DNA from: Tetrapyrgos nigripes
Lineage: Eukaryota; Basidiomycota; Agaricomycetes; Agaricales; Campanellaceae
Assembly (NCBI GenBank): GCA_013368315.1
Contig: JAACJM010000034.1
Coordinates: 124,001-188,000 of the forward strand
Direction of reading: 5' to 3'
DNA length: 64,000 bases
Shown here: piece after piece, positions 1-12,053 of the stretch
How the letters are laid out: each line of letters opens with the position of its first letter
Numbering within the stretch: the stretch's first letter is position 1
Program-made: the position numbers and the translations under genes
Notes under the pieces: model-generated
Seen by the model: the letters and a program-made list of their open reading frames with translations, nothing else
Database searches by the model: none
What the model was told of the DNA's origin: nothing

Positions 1-1519
1 AGGGGAGGAGGGACGAGGGCAAAAGGGACGAAGAAGAATATGGGATTGGTCATTGTACAGAATGGCAGGGTCGTTTGTCAGGGAATTGGGGCAGCGTGTG
101 CCGGAGAGGTGGAGAGACTGAAGAAGCAGGGTAATGCGAAGGTTGTGGATTTGGAAGGAGGTTCTTTAGCGTGAGTACCTTATCTATGCATCAACAGGAA
201 GCCAGTAGCTTACCAGCATTAACTTTTTCGTGCTTGCCTCATCTCTTTGTAGTCCAGGTCTCACCAGTTATGGAAGCTATCTAGGTCTACAACATATTCT
301 GGGAGAACCGTCAACTAACGACGGAGAAGCTCCTGATCCTCTCACTGAGAATGTCCCTGGTATCTTGGGAGGAAGTGAAGCTGTGATTCATGCTGTGGAT
401 GGGCTACAGTTTGAGAGTAGGAGTGCATTGTAAGCTCTATCACAATTTTACCCCCCTTTCCAACTCAACTTCTTCCTTCTTCCTTCCTCTCCAGATTATC
501 GTACCGCAACGGAGTCACCTCAGCGATTACTCCGCCGGTATCTTCTGGTATTCTAGCCGGATTGAGTACATCATTCAGCACCGGAGCTTCGAACAGATTA
601 GCTCGAGGCGCAGTTTTGCAAGATGTCGTTGCACTTCATGTAGCTGTCACCATGGGATCCGAGTCAGTCAGTGTCAGTACGCAGATTGCTGCGCTGAGGA
701 AACTGCTTTTGGGAGATACAAAGGGCGATTTAGGGGCTTATGCCGGGAAGGTCGTGAATGTGAGTGTACAGTCAACTTTATGAGAAGGAAAGCGCGGTCG
801 ACTAACCTAACTCTTTTGGCAGGGTGAAACTCCGCTTGTAGTCGCGGTCGAGAACGCGGATATCATGGCTTCCCTAATCCTTCTTAAGAAAGAGGTAGAA
901 GCTACATCGGGAGAGACTATGAAGATGACGTTTACTGGTGCTTCAGAAGCACATCTTCTCGCGAAAGAAATTGGGGAAGCGGGTGTTGGTGTGATTGTCA
1001 GTCGTCCGAGGCCATTCCCGAGTACATGGGAGCAAGCGAGGATGTACGAAGTTTCAACTTGATTGTGATTTGGGTATAGTGACTAATATGTATCTTCAGC
1101 CTTCCTGGACCACCTTTAACGCAAGATACAGCTATTAAAAAGCTGTTGGCTCATAATGTTATTGTTGGAGTTGGGGCAGGATATCCTTCCCCCGGTATGG
1201 CCAGGATTACGAGATTTGATGTTGGCTGGGTGGGTCTTTGAGCTTTATCATCTCATCCCATCTTCGTTTTTATTGTTCTCGCTGACGGTGACACCCTGCT
1301 CTGCTTTCTACGATAGATCTCCCTCGACTCTGCAGGTCAGATTTCCAAAGCTGACGCGTTAGGCCTGGCATCGGTGAATATAGAGAAATTACTTGGAACC
1401 GATACAGACGAAGGAAGGAATACGGATTGGGTAGCTACGAGAGGAGGGTCGTTGTGGATTTTGAGGCCAAGGTTGTTGGTGTTGTGTCAAGTCGGAGAGG
1501 TGTGGTGGATTTGTTCTGA
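1..1519 (+). CDS. Amidohydrolase-superfamily protein, 3' part (5' end outside window)
   Basis: The 3' exons of a metal-dependent amidohydrolase of the imidazolonepropionase-like type known in fungi. Six exons can be joined at GT-AG borders: 1-170, 253-429, 495-759, 823-1043, 1100-1229 and 1317 onward. Family-like segments are SLAPGLTSYGS (after the first intron), EPSTNDGEAPDP, SYRNGVTSAITPP, GETPLVVAVENADI, LLAHNVIVGVGAGYP, RFDVGW and ALGLASVNIEKLLG. The metal-binding N-terminal half, probably with a membrane anchor as in relatives, lies before the window. Near base 1455 the frame ATRGGSL must change to DFEAKVVGVVSS to reach the expected end RRGVVDLF and the TGA at 1517-1519; without the shift the ORF runs to a TAG at 1545-1547 with unrelated residues. 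Substrate is unknown. Family call is fairly sure, exact end less so. Confidence 0.72.
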
Positions 1520-1547
1520 CTCCGACCTTAAGCCATTATATTCATAG

Positions 1548-2195
1548 TGGTGGTGGTGGTGGACGTGCGGTGCGAGGAGAGCAGCACTGGACATGGAGAA
1601 GAGATCTTCGGGACCATATCAAATACCTGTATCATTTGTACGAATTATATCCCGAGCTGGTATCTGTAAGACATTCTATTAAGGTCCTGGCAGAGCATAA
1701 GTAGTTCATAAGTAGTTGGAGAAAATGCCGATTTGTTCGACATATATACACTCTATGTAGTCTCGGCGTGTCGGGAACTCTCCTCACCCTCCTCAACAAT
1801 GCCAATCTGAATATGGCAATCTTGAGCTACGGTATCTCAAAGCGCACTACTATAAGCTTTTCGTTCCTCCATCATAACTGTATCAGTTGACGCGTTGTGA
1901 GCTGGATTGTTGTCCAAGGTCAGGTGTTCCGCGTGAGTGAAGGTTGTCATCTGGATGTATGATACGAATGAGCATTGAGTACTGAGTACCGGGTGTCTTT
2001 TGACGTTTATTCATTAAGAGATGCTAACCTCTACACGCACACCATTGGTGTTAACAGGATTCGAGAAAACTGGGAATGAAGCAGTTGCTCTGACGGGTGG
2101 GTTCCCTGGGTTTGCGCTGAGAGGAAGAGAGAAATAGTATAAGTAGACGTGAGCGTGAGCTTTAATTGAAAAAAGCCAATAGAGAGTGACGCGTA
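1548..2195. other. Intergenic spacer
   Basis: No coding signal on either strand. It starts with a short GTG/GGT microsatellite (about 1547-1562) and separates the convergent ends of the amidohydrolase and the next membrane-protein gene, so both 3' ends and their polyadenylation sites should lie here. Confidence 0.5.
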
Positions 2196-3452
2196 CTAGT
2201 AAGGCTCCAAACGGGCGACAGTACAAGCTGAGATGGTTGCGAACGTCGTGGCAGGAATGCTGGTGGAGAGTTTTAGTGTACTAAGTATTGAGGAAGATGA
2301 GTAACCTTGAAAGGATGATAACTCACTTTCCAATGAGGGCCATCACGGTGTTGAGGTCGAGGAATGAGAAAACCTGATCGAAAATGTCTTCAGTTTCTGC
2401 AGTGGAAATAGACAAAAAATCAGGTATACGCACCACGGCGACGAGGGTACCAATGAATCTAAGCCAATTAGAAAGGACAATTTAGATAGATTCGATGATA
2501 TTGCTACAGGGAAGGTCCCGGAAGGAATACTCACGCAAAGGCAAAATAAAACAACCCATCTTTAACCATTACTTTCGCCAAACCATTATGCGTCAACCGA
2601 AATTCCAACTTGTACGCAGTCAGAATAAGCAATACTAAGTCGATACCCATACTGTAGATGTACATGCCCCCGAGGATATTCGACTCTGCTGAAACGACTG
2701 TACATCCACTCGTAGGAGCAAATGTAGCGTTGACGTGGAACATGGAACGAATGATGATGCCGAATTGACCTAGGATGAGTAGAGAAAGGCCTGCGTTGAT
2801 GTAGCGGTTTTGGTCCCAGATGGACATTCTTAAGAAGGGAAAAGTATGGGTAAAGGGGAAGGTAAGAGAAGAGGGAGTAAAATGCCGATGAGGAAGGGAC
2901 ATACGTGCGGATTGCGAGGTTGATACTAGCTACACCTAGAGCAGTGTTACTCAGAACTTGCAGCACTTGGTACAACGCCTGGCAGTTGATTTCACTGTTT
3001 TGTCGAGTGACGAGTTCATGAGTGCGCGGAAAAGGAACAGCAAGCGACACGCACTTTCTAACATCGAGAGCAACGGTGAAGCCAATGAGTGCTGCGAGCA
3101 TTGCGTATCGACCACAGAAGTAGAACACCTGTCAGAACAGGTCAATATAATTATCAGACCGGAGTTCAACTGGACTCACCAAAGGCCAACGAAATTTTCT
3201 CCTCCCCGTCAACAACGTCCAGTCAAAATCAAGCGTGTTGATCCAATCCCATCTAGCTCGGCAAAGTGAGTATCATCCGTGTAGCTTTGGATATGTTGGA
3301 GAACCGACAGATAAATCCCTAGTATCGCATGAACCAATTTTCCGTTTGAGGCTGCAACATAAGTAAGCATAAGCGAAGAAACAACCGTGCAGGACAGAAT
3401 GCAACTCACCAGCGTTGGCTGCTACCGTTCCTGAAGACTGCCAATCGACCAT
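2196..3452 (-). CDS. Multi-span membrane protein of a basidiomycete-wide uncharacterised family
   Basis: Reverse-strand gene of about 8 exons. The start ATG is at 3450-3452 (MVDWQSSGTVAANA, then GTGAGT). Later exons read SNGKLVHAILGIYLS, WDWINTLDFDWTLLTGRRKF, FYFCGRYAMLAALIGFTVAL, EINCQALYQVLQVLSNTALG, MSIWDQNRYINAGLSLLILG, VFSFLDLNTVMALIG and a short tail to a TAG at 2196-2198. Hydrophobic stretches indicate about six or seven membrane helices. The order W-x-x-TLDFDW, GRRKFRWPL, FYF-x-x-RY, NCQALY, IR-x-x-IWDQN, LVLLILTAYKL and KDGLFYF matches a membrane-protein family that is multicopy in mushrooms and has no assigned function. The last exon may be followed by a further small exon. The role is unknown; a receptor-like or transport role would be speculation. 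Confidence 0.68.
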
Positions 3453-4288
3453 TCTAGCCTACAGCACCGCAAGAGGGAAGGAAAAGGGCAGAGAAAGAAA
3501 AGGATGGAGAAAGACAATGAACGCCGGATCTAGGACGAGTCATTGGCAATGTCATGCTGGCAATTCAAGTCCCTTCCGAGCGTAGCGCCGACCGAGGCGC
3601 GGTATGTCGACATGTATATAAACTTACGATAACATTTTTGCTTGGACATTGACAGAGCCAATGTTATTGTTATTGTCCAAAAGAAGGACAAAGCAGCAGC
3701 TAGTAACAGTAACCGTTGCCATGTACTTTGTACTTGAGAATAGGAGAATGCGGACAAGAACATTGAGGAGACCCTGAGGATGTCAAAACACGCTCAGAAA
3801 TGAAGCGCTAACAACGGCATGTGGCAAAAAGCAGAACTGAAACGCGTCGTCAGCGTGATGTGACACCGGAATACCCAAGGAATACGGTCCGAACTATGCG
3901 AAGGTTAGTCAGGCCGCTTGAAGAAGTTGGAGCTTGAGATTGCCTCATCGAGCTTTTAGAACACCATCTGAAGTACTGGTAAATCGCCACATGTACACTA
4001 GCAGCCCGAGCATGGATACGTAGATCTACTAACTAGTTACTACAGTAGAACATCTCATAATGCACAGGATAGGGAACGGTTGGCACCTCCATTTCTTTAT
4101 GCATTATCACATTTGTGCAGAATGAAATGGAGTTTGGGGGGAAGAGGTCTATTTCATTTCCCGAACACCTTCCAAAATTTTATGCATACGCAGTATGAGG
4201 TGATACATTATGAGATTTTCTACTGTAGTCGCTGTTTTGTTAACTATTGGCGCGGGCTCCACGGAAGATTGGCAAGCTTCTAGTAATT
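3453..4288. other. Intergenic spacer
   Basis: No gene supported. One reverse ORF (3530-3763) has a hydrophobic stretch but no recognisable family or splice context. It probably holds the promoter of the membrane-protein gene that starts at 3452. Confidence 0.4.
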
Positions 4289-5408
4289 TTAAACCCCGGC
4301 AAGAATTGTGGCTGAACATATCAGTACGGGTGCGGATTCGACTCTTCGAAGGCTCAGCAGTCCAAGATTAAACAACGACCGAGAGTAGAAGCCATTGAAA
4401 GCCCTTATAACTTCTCCAGGGAGGTATTCCGAAAAGCCCAAAGATCCTCCAAGACCAGGTAGCTCAGCCATGACAACACGAACGGGATACCTCTGAGACC
4501 GCCGAAGAAAAGTTCAAGTCGTTCAAGCCCGGGCCAGGGAGCCGTTGTAATGGGAATGGATGACTCTGGAGTCTCATGGAACATGTTCACAGCAGAGCTC
4601 CAGTCTAAAGGAAGGGTGAACGTTAACGCTGCGACCTCAAGCTGAGGACAATCCGCAAGCGTTGTGAAACTCCAATAATCGTCGTTGGAAATGATAATAT
4701 TGGGTAAACGCCACAGTCCAAAGAGTTGATTCCATGGAAGGGCTAGGTTATTCATTAAGGTGATAATGCCCTGCACCGAGGACAGATACACGGAGGTGAG
4801 TTCAGGTGCGTTGGAGAATGTAGTAATGATGGCTTCCGACGATTCGCGACTCGCAAACACGAAAGGTAGCCCGGCTATCGGAATTCTCAGAAAAGACAAA
4901 GTCGAGTCTTTTGAGACACTGCAAGGACTTCGATTCTTGCGCTTCAAATAATTTGAGAAAATAATCAATAGGGACTCGGAGTCGAATAGAGAGATGAAGC
5001 CACCTGTAGAAGAACAGCATGATGGTGTTCAGAAGATCCAATGGGAAATGACAATACGGTTGTACACTACTAGTAGTACCCTCGTCGAGTGACTCTGAAA
5101 TTTCGATGTGCAGAGGATGAGTACCCGAGTGAGACAAGTTTTCCTTGATCATATCGCCATGATCAGGATATTGACTGTGTTTTGGATAGAGGAATAGGTG
5201 ACTCCAAGATACGAGGGGTTTGAAGTAAGATATAGCGCCAATGATAGCAAACTACCATGAGGGTTTGAGGAGATTGCCGGTCGGTGTCACCGTGCATAGG
5301 GCGCCTGGGGCTGCTCAGGAGGCGGAAGAGCACGAAGATGATGGAGCTGAGAATCTCGACTGACAGTAGAATGCTGAAAATACTCGGTTGGAGCGACTGG
5401 GAAGCCAT
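4289..5408 (-). pseudogene. F-box/LRR-like protein gene, broken by several frameshifts
   Basis: Reverse strand. The N-terminal part from the ATG at 5408 carries an F-box-like motif, LSVEILSSIIFVLFRLL, followed by QTLMVVCYHWRYILLQTPRI, the pattern of basidiomycete F-box proteins (LP-x-EIL, VC-x-x-W, TP-x-LW). Such proteins recruit substrates to SCF ubiquitin ligases. The next typical segment, DMIKENLSHSGTHPLHIEIS, is in another frame, so one base is extra near 5215. A second change of frame near 4850-4880 leads to ASRESSEAIITTFSNAPELT and CPQLEVAALTFTLPLDW, and a third near 4440-4470 leads to LGFSEYLPGEVIRAFNGF with LRR-like spacing. Three shifts in about 1.1 kb argue for a pseudogene; assembly error is the alternative. 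Confidence 0.62.
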
Positions 5409-6724
5409 GGTCAGAGTAGTGCCGAGTCAAGCCTCGAAAAATGTCCTGAATGTCCTTATATGCCAAAGTTGAATCCAGGTGGCGTATCAGTTCTTGGTCC
5501 TAGCCCGGGTAACACACTCCTCCTGCTCCTGCTCCTCCAACGCAGTTTCATCGGTCAAACACGCCTAAGTTTGGAATGGTGGCCAAGTCAAGGCATCGCG
5601 AGACTGTGAGACATTTTGAAAAATAAGAACAATAACGATCATGATCACTAGAATCGCCGAAAAGTGCAGGATTTCCAGCAGTATCCCAACAGTATCCCTG
5701 GAAGCAAAATCAAATGCTTTACTTAGCGTCAGACGAAAAGCTTACATCTTCGTCATTTGAAGCTTCAGGGCAAATAGTGTACGTTGCTGCATGACAGTGA
5801 CAGTCTCGAACAGCCGTCAAAAATTTCCATTCCATTTCTGAGCTGGGGCCAAGCCGGGTCGGTGTCAAAGAGGTCGCCAGGAACCTGAAGCTGAACAGCC
5901 ACGAATTAGATCGTAAGCAGTACCCACGCCATAATGTCCCCCTATCTCTGGCTTTCGAGACTGAAGCTGACGATTCTACCTGTTAAACTTGAAAGCTTGA
6001 ACTTGCCTGGTCTGCATTGGTTTCAGACCGATTTCAAAAGTTCCTCTTGATACCACTGGCAGAAGCCTAATTAGTGACTGCTCACAGCTTATCCTTTTAC
6101 AGTGAAAGTTTTCAGCCACCGTACACGTCGTCGAATGAAGGATTCACTACTAGAGTCTACGGGTACTAGTAGACCAGGGATTGATTGTCCAACAAAATTC
6201 CATAAGAACGTACAAGCAGACTCTGTGAATCGAGGCGGAAGATTTGATGACACCGGCAGGAGAGAGGTAACTTGAAGAAGTAAATCATCAAGACCTAGGT
6301 AAGTTTCTGAGGCAGTAGTGAACGACGATGGCTTGGGGACCGAATAGTGGAGGGCGGCATTTGCGGTTGGGCTGAGCGCTGATGGCCCATGACATAAGCA
6401 CATAGCCACCTCAGAACCTGTCCGCACCCGTCTGCCCACCATCCTCCCCGTCGTATGCCAGTAGATGGCCACGAATCGTGGCTATTCTGCGATTAAAAGA
6501 TGATATGCACATTGTAAAGACTATAGGATACTATCGTACCAATAATACCCATTTTTACGAGGTTTTTTTGCGGGAGAGTCGTGACAGTTTCGCGTGACAT
6601 AACGCGTTAGTCACGGTAATTAACCAAACGTCGCGCGGAAAACTATTTACAAAAAATCGCGCGTCAGATCTCACTTTTTGGTCTAACTAAGGAGTAGATC
6701 ATACTAAATACTTTCTTCTCGAGT

Positions 6725-6821
6725 ACGTGGTCGGAGGGTTTCTCTTGTTTTGGAGTATACTAGAAAATACAAGAGCTAACTTCTTCAAATCTTTGATATT
6801 CCTGATTCCCTCCGACCACGT
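6725..6821. repeat. Perfect 14-bp inverted repeat, 69-bp loop
   Basis: ACGTGGTCGGAGGG at 6725-6738 is matched exactly by CCCTCCGACCACGT at 6808-6821. The pair could form a stem or mark the ends of a very small element; the interior is AT-rich and non-coding. Confidence 0.6.
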
Positions 6822-7516
6822 CCTGCTCAAGATGATTCTATTTGAATATGACTATGCGACGTTACAGATAAAGGGCAGCTACAGTAATTTGCCTGGGCGG
6901 ACTATTTTGAGTGCATTTTGGCAGGCGGCTGGGTGGCTGTGTGCTTAAAAAGCCTCCAGCGGTCCTGCAGGCATTGCCGCCCTCCATATTCCGAATAGAA
7001 GGTGGACAAAGAGGGTGATCCGAACAAATCCGCATGACAAAGACTCTTGATCTTCTACCGCCTCCCACTCATGCTTCCATTTGTCTCCCACCAATGGTAA
7101 CCACACTGCGATCACTCGATGCAGCAACGATCTTGGATGCAGGAAAAATGAGGGTTGATGTAGTCATGCATTGAGTGAAGTCAAAGTGAGGTGTATGGTC
7201 TTGAGATCACATTTTGATGTAGTAGCACTGAGTGGCTGAGTGAGGTGAGTTCAGTAAAGCCAAAGATGCGAATTGAGGCCAGAACTCTGCGACTCACACA
7301 ATAAAGAGCAATTTATAGGTAAGAGTTCCTGAAGAAATGGAGTTGAGATGATGTTGTGAATGAAGATAAGAATATCATCGGAGCTTCAACGTAAGTCAAG
7401 AAATTATTCGCGAATACGTATGTGTATGCCTCTGCCTATACGCCGACGTCAATGTCGACATCCACAGCCAGCTGACTCAGACTGCCACAGAACTTCAAAC
7501 AAGAGTCTTTCCCAGC

Positions 7517-7707
7517 TACGAGGCCTTTTTAAGGGACTCGTTCTTATAATCTGACGTTCTCGAGTGTGGCTGTGCTCGATAGGTGTGGTCTGCAACGCCC
7601 AATTAACGCCCATCATCCTTCACACTTGCTCACCATCAATGAAGGTTACAACGTTACGAGGCCCTTTAGGGACTTGTTCTTACAACCTGAGGCTTCCGCG
7701 TATGGCT
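7517..7707. repeat. Imperfect direct repeat, about 55 bp, two copies
   Basis: Segments 7517-7571 and 7655-7707 both start TACGAGGCC, share the core GGGACTYGTTCTTAYAAYCTGA and end with TRTGGCT. The period is 138 bp. No coding role is visible. Confidence 0.5.
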
Positions 7708-8521
7708 AATCAATTTATATATATGATTTTCTCCACTAATTTCTGCCTCGGAATCTTAGAAGCCAGTACTGAACGGTTGACAGCGCTCACTTAGCGCTCG
7801 CACTCACTCCTTTTGGGCCTCGTCATTGCCACACGGATTGGTGGCCCACATCTCCTTGATTTTCCTTTCTCATTGGCGGTAGGACGCAGTGGATCCAACG
7901 AGTTGAGTAGGTTGAGTAAGTTGATGGAACGTGAGAGGTATGGAAAAGGTGAGCATTGGGATGGGGATGGGGAAGTAGAGGGGAGAGGTACGCTCTCCTC
8001 GACGTTTTGGTTTAATTGACGTTGCAGGTTCAATCTTGGTGATGAAACAATTTGATCTAATACAAAAAAAGACAAAGAAAAAGGAGTAGGAAGGAAAGAC
8101 CCACGATCCTGAGTTCCCGGACACTCTCCATCATTCAGCATCTCAGTTCCCTGGTCATGAAATCCTCACAATTCACCTCACACAGGCTATGTCACAACAA
8201 CGCCAGAGATCATGGAGTTCACTTCGTGCTGATCTGAGGTGTAACTACGAGCCTATAAGTTGAGCTGGTGTTCTGAACTATAGACGGATAATCTTTTCCA
8301 GGCTGGTCTCACTACTTCATGAGTGCCATCAACTCTATCCCTTCCTTATCTCTATTCCTTTTGGACCTGGAAACTGTCAAAGTATGTTAGGAAGTCGCAC
8401 ACAGATCTACAAAGTCATTCTGACATTTTTGTGCCATTTACGCACCGGCAGTACGTCAAAGGTCTTATATTTCGGAAATCTAATCCTACCAGGTGCTAAC
8501 AATTTCCTATATACTATATAG

Positions 8522-10097
8522 CGGCTTGTCTTGTCCTTCTGGTGCGATCAGACTTATACTCATTAATTCCGTTATTGACAATCATTGGCTAGATTTATGA
8601 TATTGTCATCACTTTGGACCAGGAAGTACGATCAGGGTGCACGAAGACGCAGTTGGAGGACTGACCTTTTGCCCAAAGTATCAGCACATCTGGAAAAAGC
8701 GCTGGAATCTTGTCAAAATCCTTTATTTGTACAGCAGATACAGCACTTTTATCGACACTGGCATAGCGATATATGGTAAAATTTCCTCTTCAGTGCGAGT
8801 AAAGGCCTTACTCAATTTGGTCTTCCCATTAGAAGCAGAAATGATTCATTTTGGTCTCCCGCAAAGGATTAAATGCCACCAAATAGTGACGTTCAATTTC
8901 GGTAGGATGATTGCCAATCTTAGTACTGGAAGCCGGAGATACTTAATCAATATCGTACCACCCTAGCTTTTAGAGCTTTGGGGGTTGCAATAACGGAAGG
9001 TCAGATTTTGATTTCCTTTACCTGGAATCAATGTCTGACGCAGCAGTACAAACAGTGCTTCTGATCATTCGCACTTATGCAATCTACGGATCGTCGAAGA
9101 AGATCTTAATTTTCATCATCGTCTTGTGGCTTGTAATTTTTTCTTTGATTTTAAAATTGTGTTGATGGCTCACTGAAAGCTTCAAAAAGATTGCAGGAGC
9201 AGTCAACTGCTGGGCTGTAGTGGAAGTGTCTACTAGGGTAGCTGACTTTCGAAAGTCCTTCAATTCTTCGTGAAATCATCATGAATTTAATCAAGTGATT
9301 TCAACAGACATACCAGATCTCCCAGATTCTTTGCCTGTCAATATGAAGGTTTACTTGGAATGCTACTTGGCAAACGAGGGTGTATATACTCTTGTACGCT
9401 ATGTGACATTTCTTGTTGGCGAAACAGGTTAGTTCCAATTTGAGCAATGGATATCTCAACATTATTTTCCCCACATTTCTAGTCATCCTGCTTCTCACCC
9501 TGTTCAAGGCGATTTCAATTTGGCGTTCTGGTGAGTCCCACAGTACTTAGCCTGATCATCTGGACTGAATAATATCAGCTAGGAAATTCGGTCTGACACA
9601 CTCTGCGCTCATCACTTCTTTGTACCGAGACGGTGAGGAGTTGCCTGCCAGTGACACCATGTGTAATTTTACTCACTCCAGGTATTAATAGGAATACTTT
9701 ATTACTTCGCTCTTCTGCGTAAGTACATTCGTCTGGGGCAGAGGTTTCGGTCTTCATTTCTATTACTAGCCTTCTCAGCTCTCGGTGCACTTGCTGTCTT
9801 CTATCTCCCGGTAAGTTACTTTTCGGTCTGTAACATACAACTGATTCTTACCTCAACTGTAGCCAGCATGGCAGACCCATTTATTCGATACGTATGTGGC
9901 ACATTCCCAATACTTAGAAGTGGACAACAAACTAACGCAATGCTAGACTGCTGCGGGTCATGCACACGATTTTGGTGTGTCGCCTCATCCTCCGGATCCG
10001 CCAGAATGCAGAGCATGATGGAGATAAAAGTTTGGAAACTATTTCTGCGCTGGAAATTTGCAATCCCAGCACTACAGACCATACTACACAAGTCTAG
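8522..10097 (+). CDS. DUF6533-type fungal multi-span membrane protein
   Basis: Forward-strand gene of many short exons. Exons at 8522-8541 and 8593-8625 give ACLVLL and IYDIVITLDQE; after an intron, 8679 onward reads YQHIWKKRWNLVKILYLYSR followed by YSTFIDTG. This is the DUF6533 signature (YD-x-x-ITLD-x-E, W-x-x-x-W-x-x-x-K-x-LYL-x-x-RY). Later exons give MSDAAVQTVLLIIRTYAIYG near 9030, TFLVILLLTLFKAISIWRS near 9470-9530, VLIGILYYFALLR near 9685, PAWQTHLFDT near 9870 and VMHTILVCRLILRIRQ near 9960, ending at the TAG 10095-10097. Order and helix spacing fit the usual roughly 300-residue proteins. The first exon with the start codon was not resolved. The function of the family is unknown. Confidence 0.65.
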
Positions 10098-10832
10098 ATC
10101 AAACGTACTTTCAGCTTGATGCGAAAGTTGGGAAAAGGGGTGGATATGTAGATAAGTAGTACTATCACTTCAGAACACGGGCACTTCGTAAGTAATAGAA
10201 ATCGAGGCATACACAAAGCACTATAAGTCCCTCCACTGACTTTGCCTTCAGTACCGCCCCTAAAGTATATTTTAAACTCCGCCTAATTGAAGTTCCGCTG
10301 TTCCGTTGCGTGAATTCTAGCGGCGCATTTCATGCGCCAGTCCCCGACTCCGTTTTGAAGCAGCGTCTCGTTTCCCTTTCGTTTTCTCTCTCGCTACATT
10401 ACTAGTGCATTCGGGCCTTTTCATGCCGTCCATGTACATATCGTAGCTGGTATAGTCAATTGACTGTTTAAAATTTTGTATAACTTAAAGCAAATGTCGA
10501 GGGTCAACATAAGACTTTGTATTGGTACAGACCAGAGTACTATAAGAAATAACGGTAGGTAAACTGATAAACTATTGGTACACTTGGTGGCAGAAAAATT
10601 TCAGAAAAATGTCCAAAAGTTGAAGTACTTATTTCGTTTTCCCTGCAGCCCTGGTAGACCTTGGTTTCTTGGAAGGTAGTACACCATATGGACGGACGAA
10701 CGTGCAGACTGACAATACTCTGCTATAAGCAACAGGTAGAAATTTAGGATCCGGTCAAAGCTGTATTGTGGGGTCTGGACTCGGCTATGCTCAATTTACT
10801 TGCATATATGATATAATAGTACTTTCCTCACG

Positions 10833-11060
10833 AAATAGCTTGCTGCTTATCAGCATATGCTGCATATGCTTCAGCGCCACTTGTACCGTAAACATAATCA
10901 TTGAGTGTAAAATTAGGACAGGAAGGTGCAGGAGCGAATGAAATAGCTTGTTCAAGCTGATCAGCATATGCTTCAGCGGCGCCACTTGCCCCATCCGGGA
11001 CCAGAGACCGGCACCGTAAACGTTCAAGTTGAGAAGTGCAGGAAGGTGCAGGAACGAATG
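10833..11060. repeat. Tandem duplication, two units of about 110-120 bp
   Basis: Both units begin GAAATAGCTTG, contain TCAGCATATGC and CTTCAGCG with GCCACTTG, then ACCGTAAAC, and end GGAAGGTGCAGGARCGAATG. Unit 1 covers about 10833-10940 and unit 2 about 10940-11060. Internal small insertions make the units unequal. Confidence 0.65.
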
Positions 11061-12035
11061 AATACTGGAAAGTCTAGACACGTACGTGCTATATACAGAG
11101 GTTTCCATGGATCAAAAGTACTTATAGACAGTGGATAACTTCCCGTAAGGATTAGTTCCCTGAGCTCTGGCAAATAATGCTGGAGGGACTGATAGCCGAG
11201 CAGAGGAAATTTCAAAAACATCAAAAATTGTGCTTTAGAACGGTTTAGGGGAGGGTCCGGACCCCTCCCTAGATGCTTTTTGCTGGAACAAACCTCGCTT
11301 AGCCGGAGTTATCAGCCCTTCCGCTGATCGCTGAGGGCCTTTGGCCAGGAAATTGCAGCTCGCAATTAATTCTGAGCTTACGGAAGTCATCCAGTGGAAA
11401 ATATGTCTACTTTGATACGCGTACCTATGTACCTTACACTATTCCTGTACGACTGACAGAGTACCAGACGGTCAAGGCCTGGAGCTGATGAGAATTTCGC
11501 AAAGAAGGCGATGTTCCGTCTTGTTCCGTATACTATCAACATTAGACCGGTATCAGACCTGTGAGCATCATTTGAACGTGCATTAGCCTCCAACTCCAAC
11601 GAGTATCCGTACAGCGACCAAATGAGGACATAATTCGGAGATCTGTCCATGTCACGGTGCTGAGAGTGCGATTGCGCCATAGATATCCAAGCCATACATA
11701 CTTATCAACGTCGATTAGCGTTCCACACCGTTCAACCTATCAACCTGCTCCACTCCAACTTTCAAACTCGGAGCTAGATAAGTAAGTAAATACTGATTCT
11801 GAACCAGTGACAGCAGTACCGGTGAACGTTGAAGGCCTACCTTGGTTTGCCGCTTGACTCTTGATGTTGATTCTTGAGGCGTAGCCACACCAGAAATACT
11901 CCACTGCGATTTGTAGTTCGTAGTTCCCGGGACTTGCTGACTGCGCTGCGGCGTCTTTAGGGACCCGACTCCGCAGCGACGGGCGGCAAGTTGAGTTGGC
12001 GCCGATATTGGTATTAGCGCCACCGGGTATTACCG

Positions 12036-12053
12036 CCGGTTATAAATAACCGG
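12036..12053. repeat. Perfect short hairpin
   Basis: CCGGTTAT, AA, ATAACCGG: an 8-bp stem with a 2-base loop in non-coding DNA. Function unknown. Confidence 0.5.

Larger units (their letters stand above)
5409..8490. other. Gene-poor spacer
   Basis: About 3 kb with only short ORFs on both strands and no recognised protein family. It contains a perfect 14-bp inverted repeat (6725-6821) and a 55-bp imperfect direct repeat (7517 and 7655), listed separately. Confidence 0.45.

Noticed and set aside
3530..3763. Small membrane protein on the reverse strand
   Set aside because: Single short ORF without splice partners or family resemblance; probably promoter-region noise.
6089..6472. 127-residue reverse ORF
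   Set aside because: No recognised motif, no exon chain, ordinary composition; treated as chance.
11715..12023. 102-residue reverse ORF in the spacer
   Set aside because: No family resemblance and no neighbouring exons; the surrounding sequence is repeat-like.
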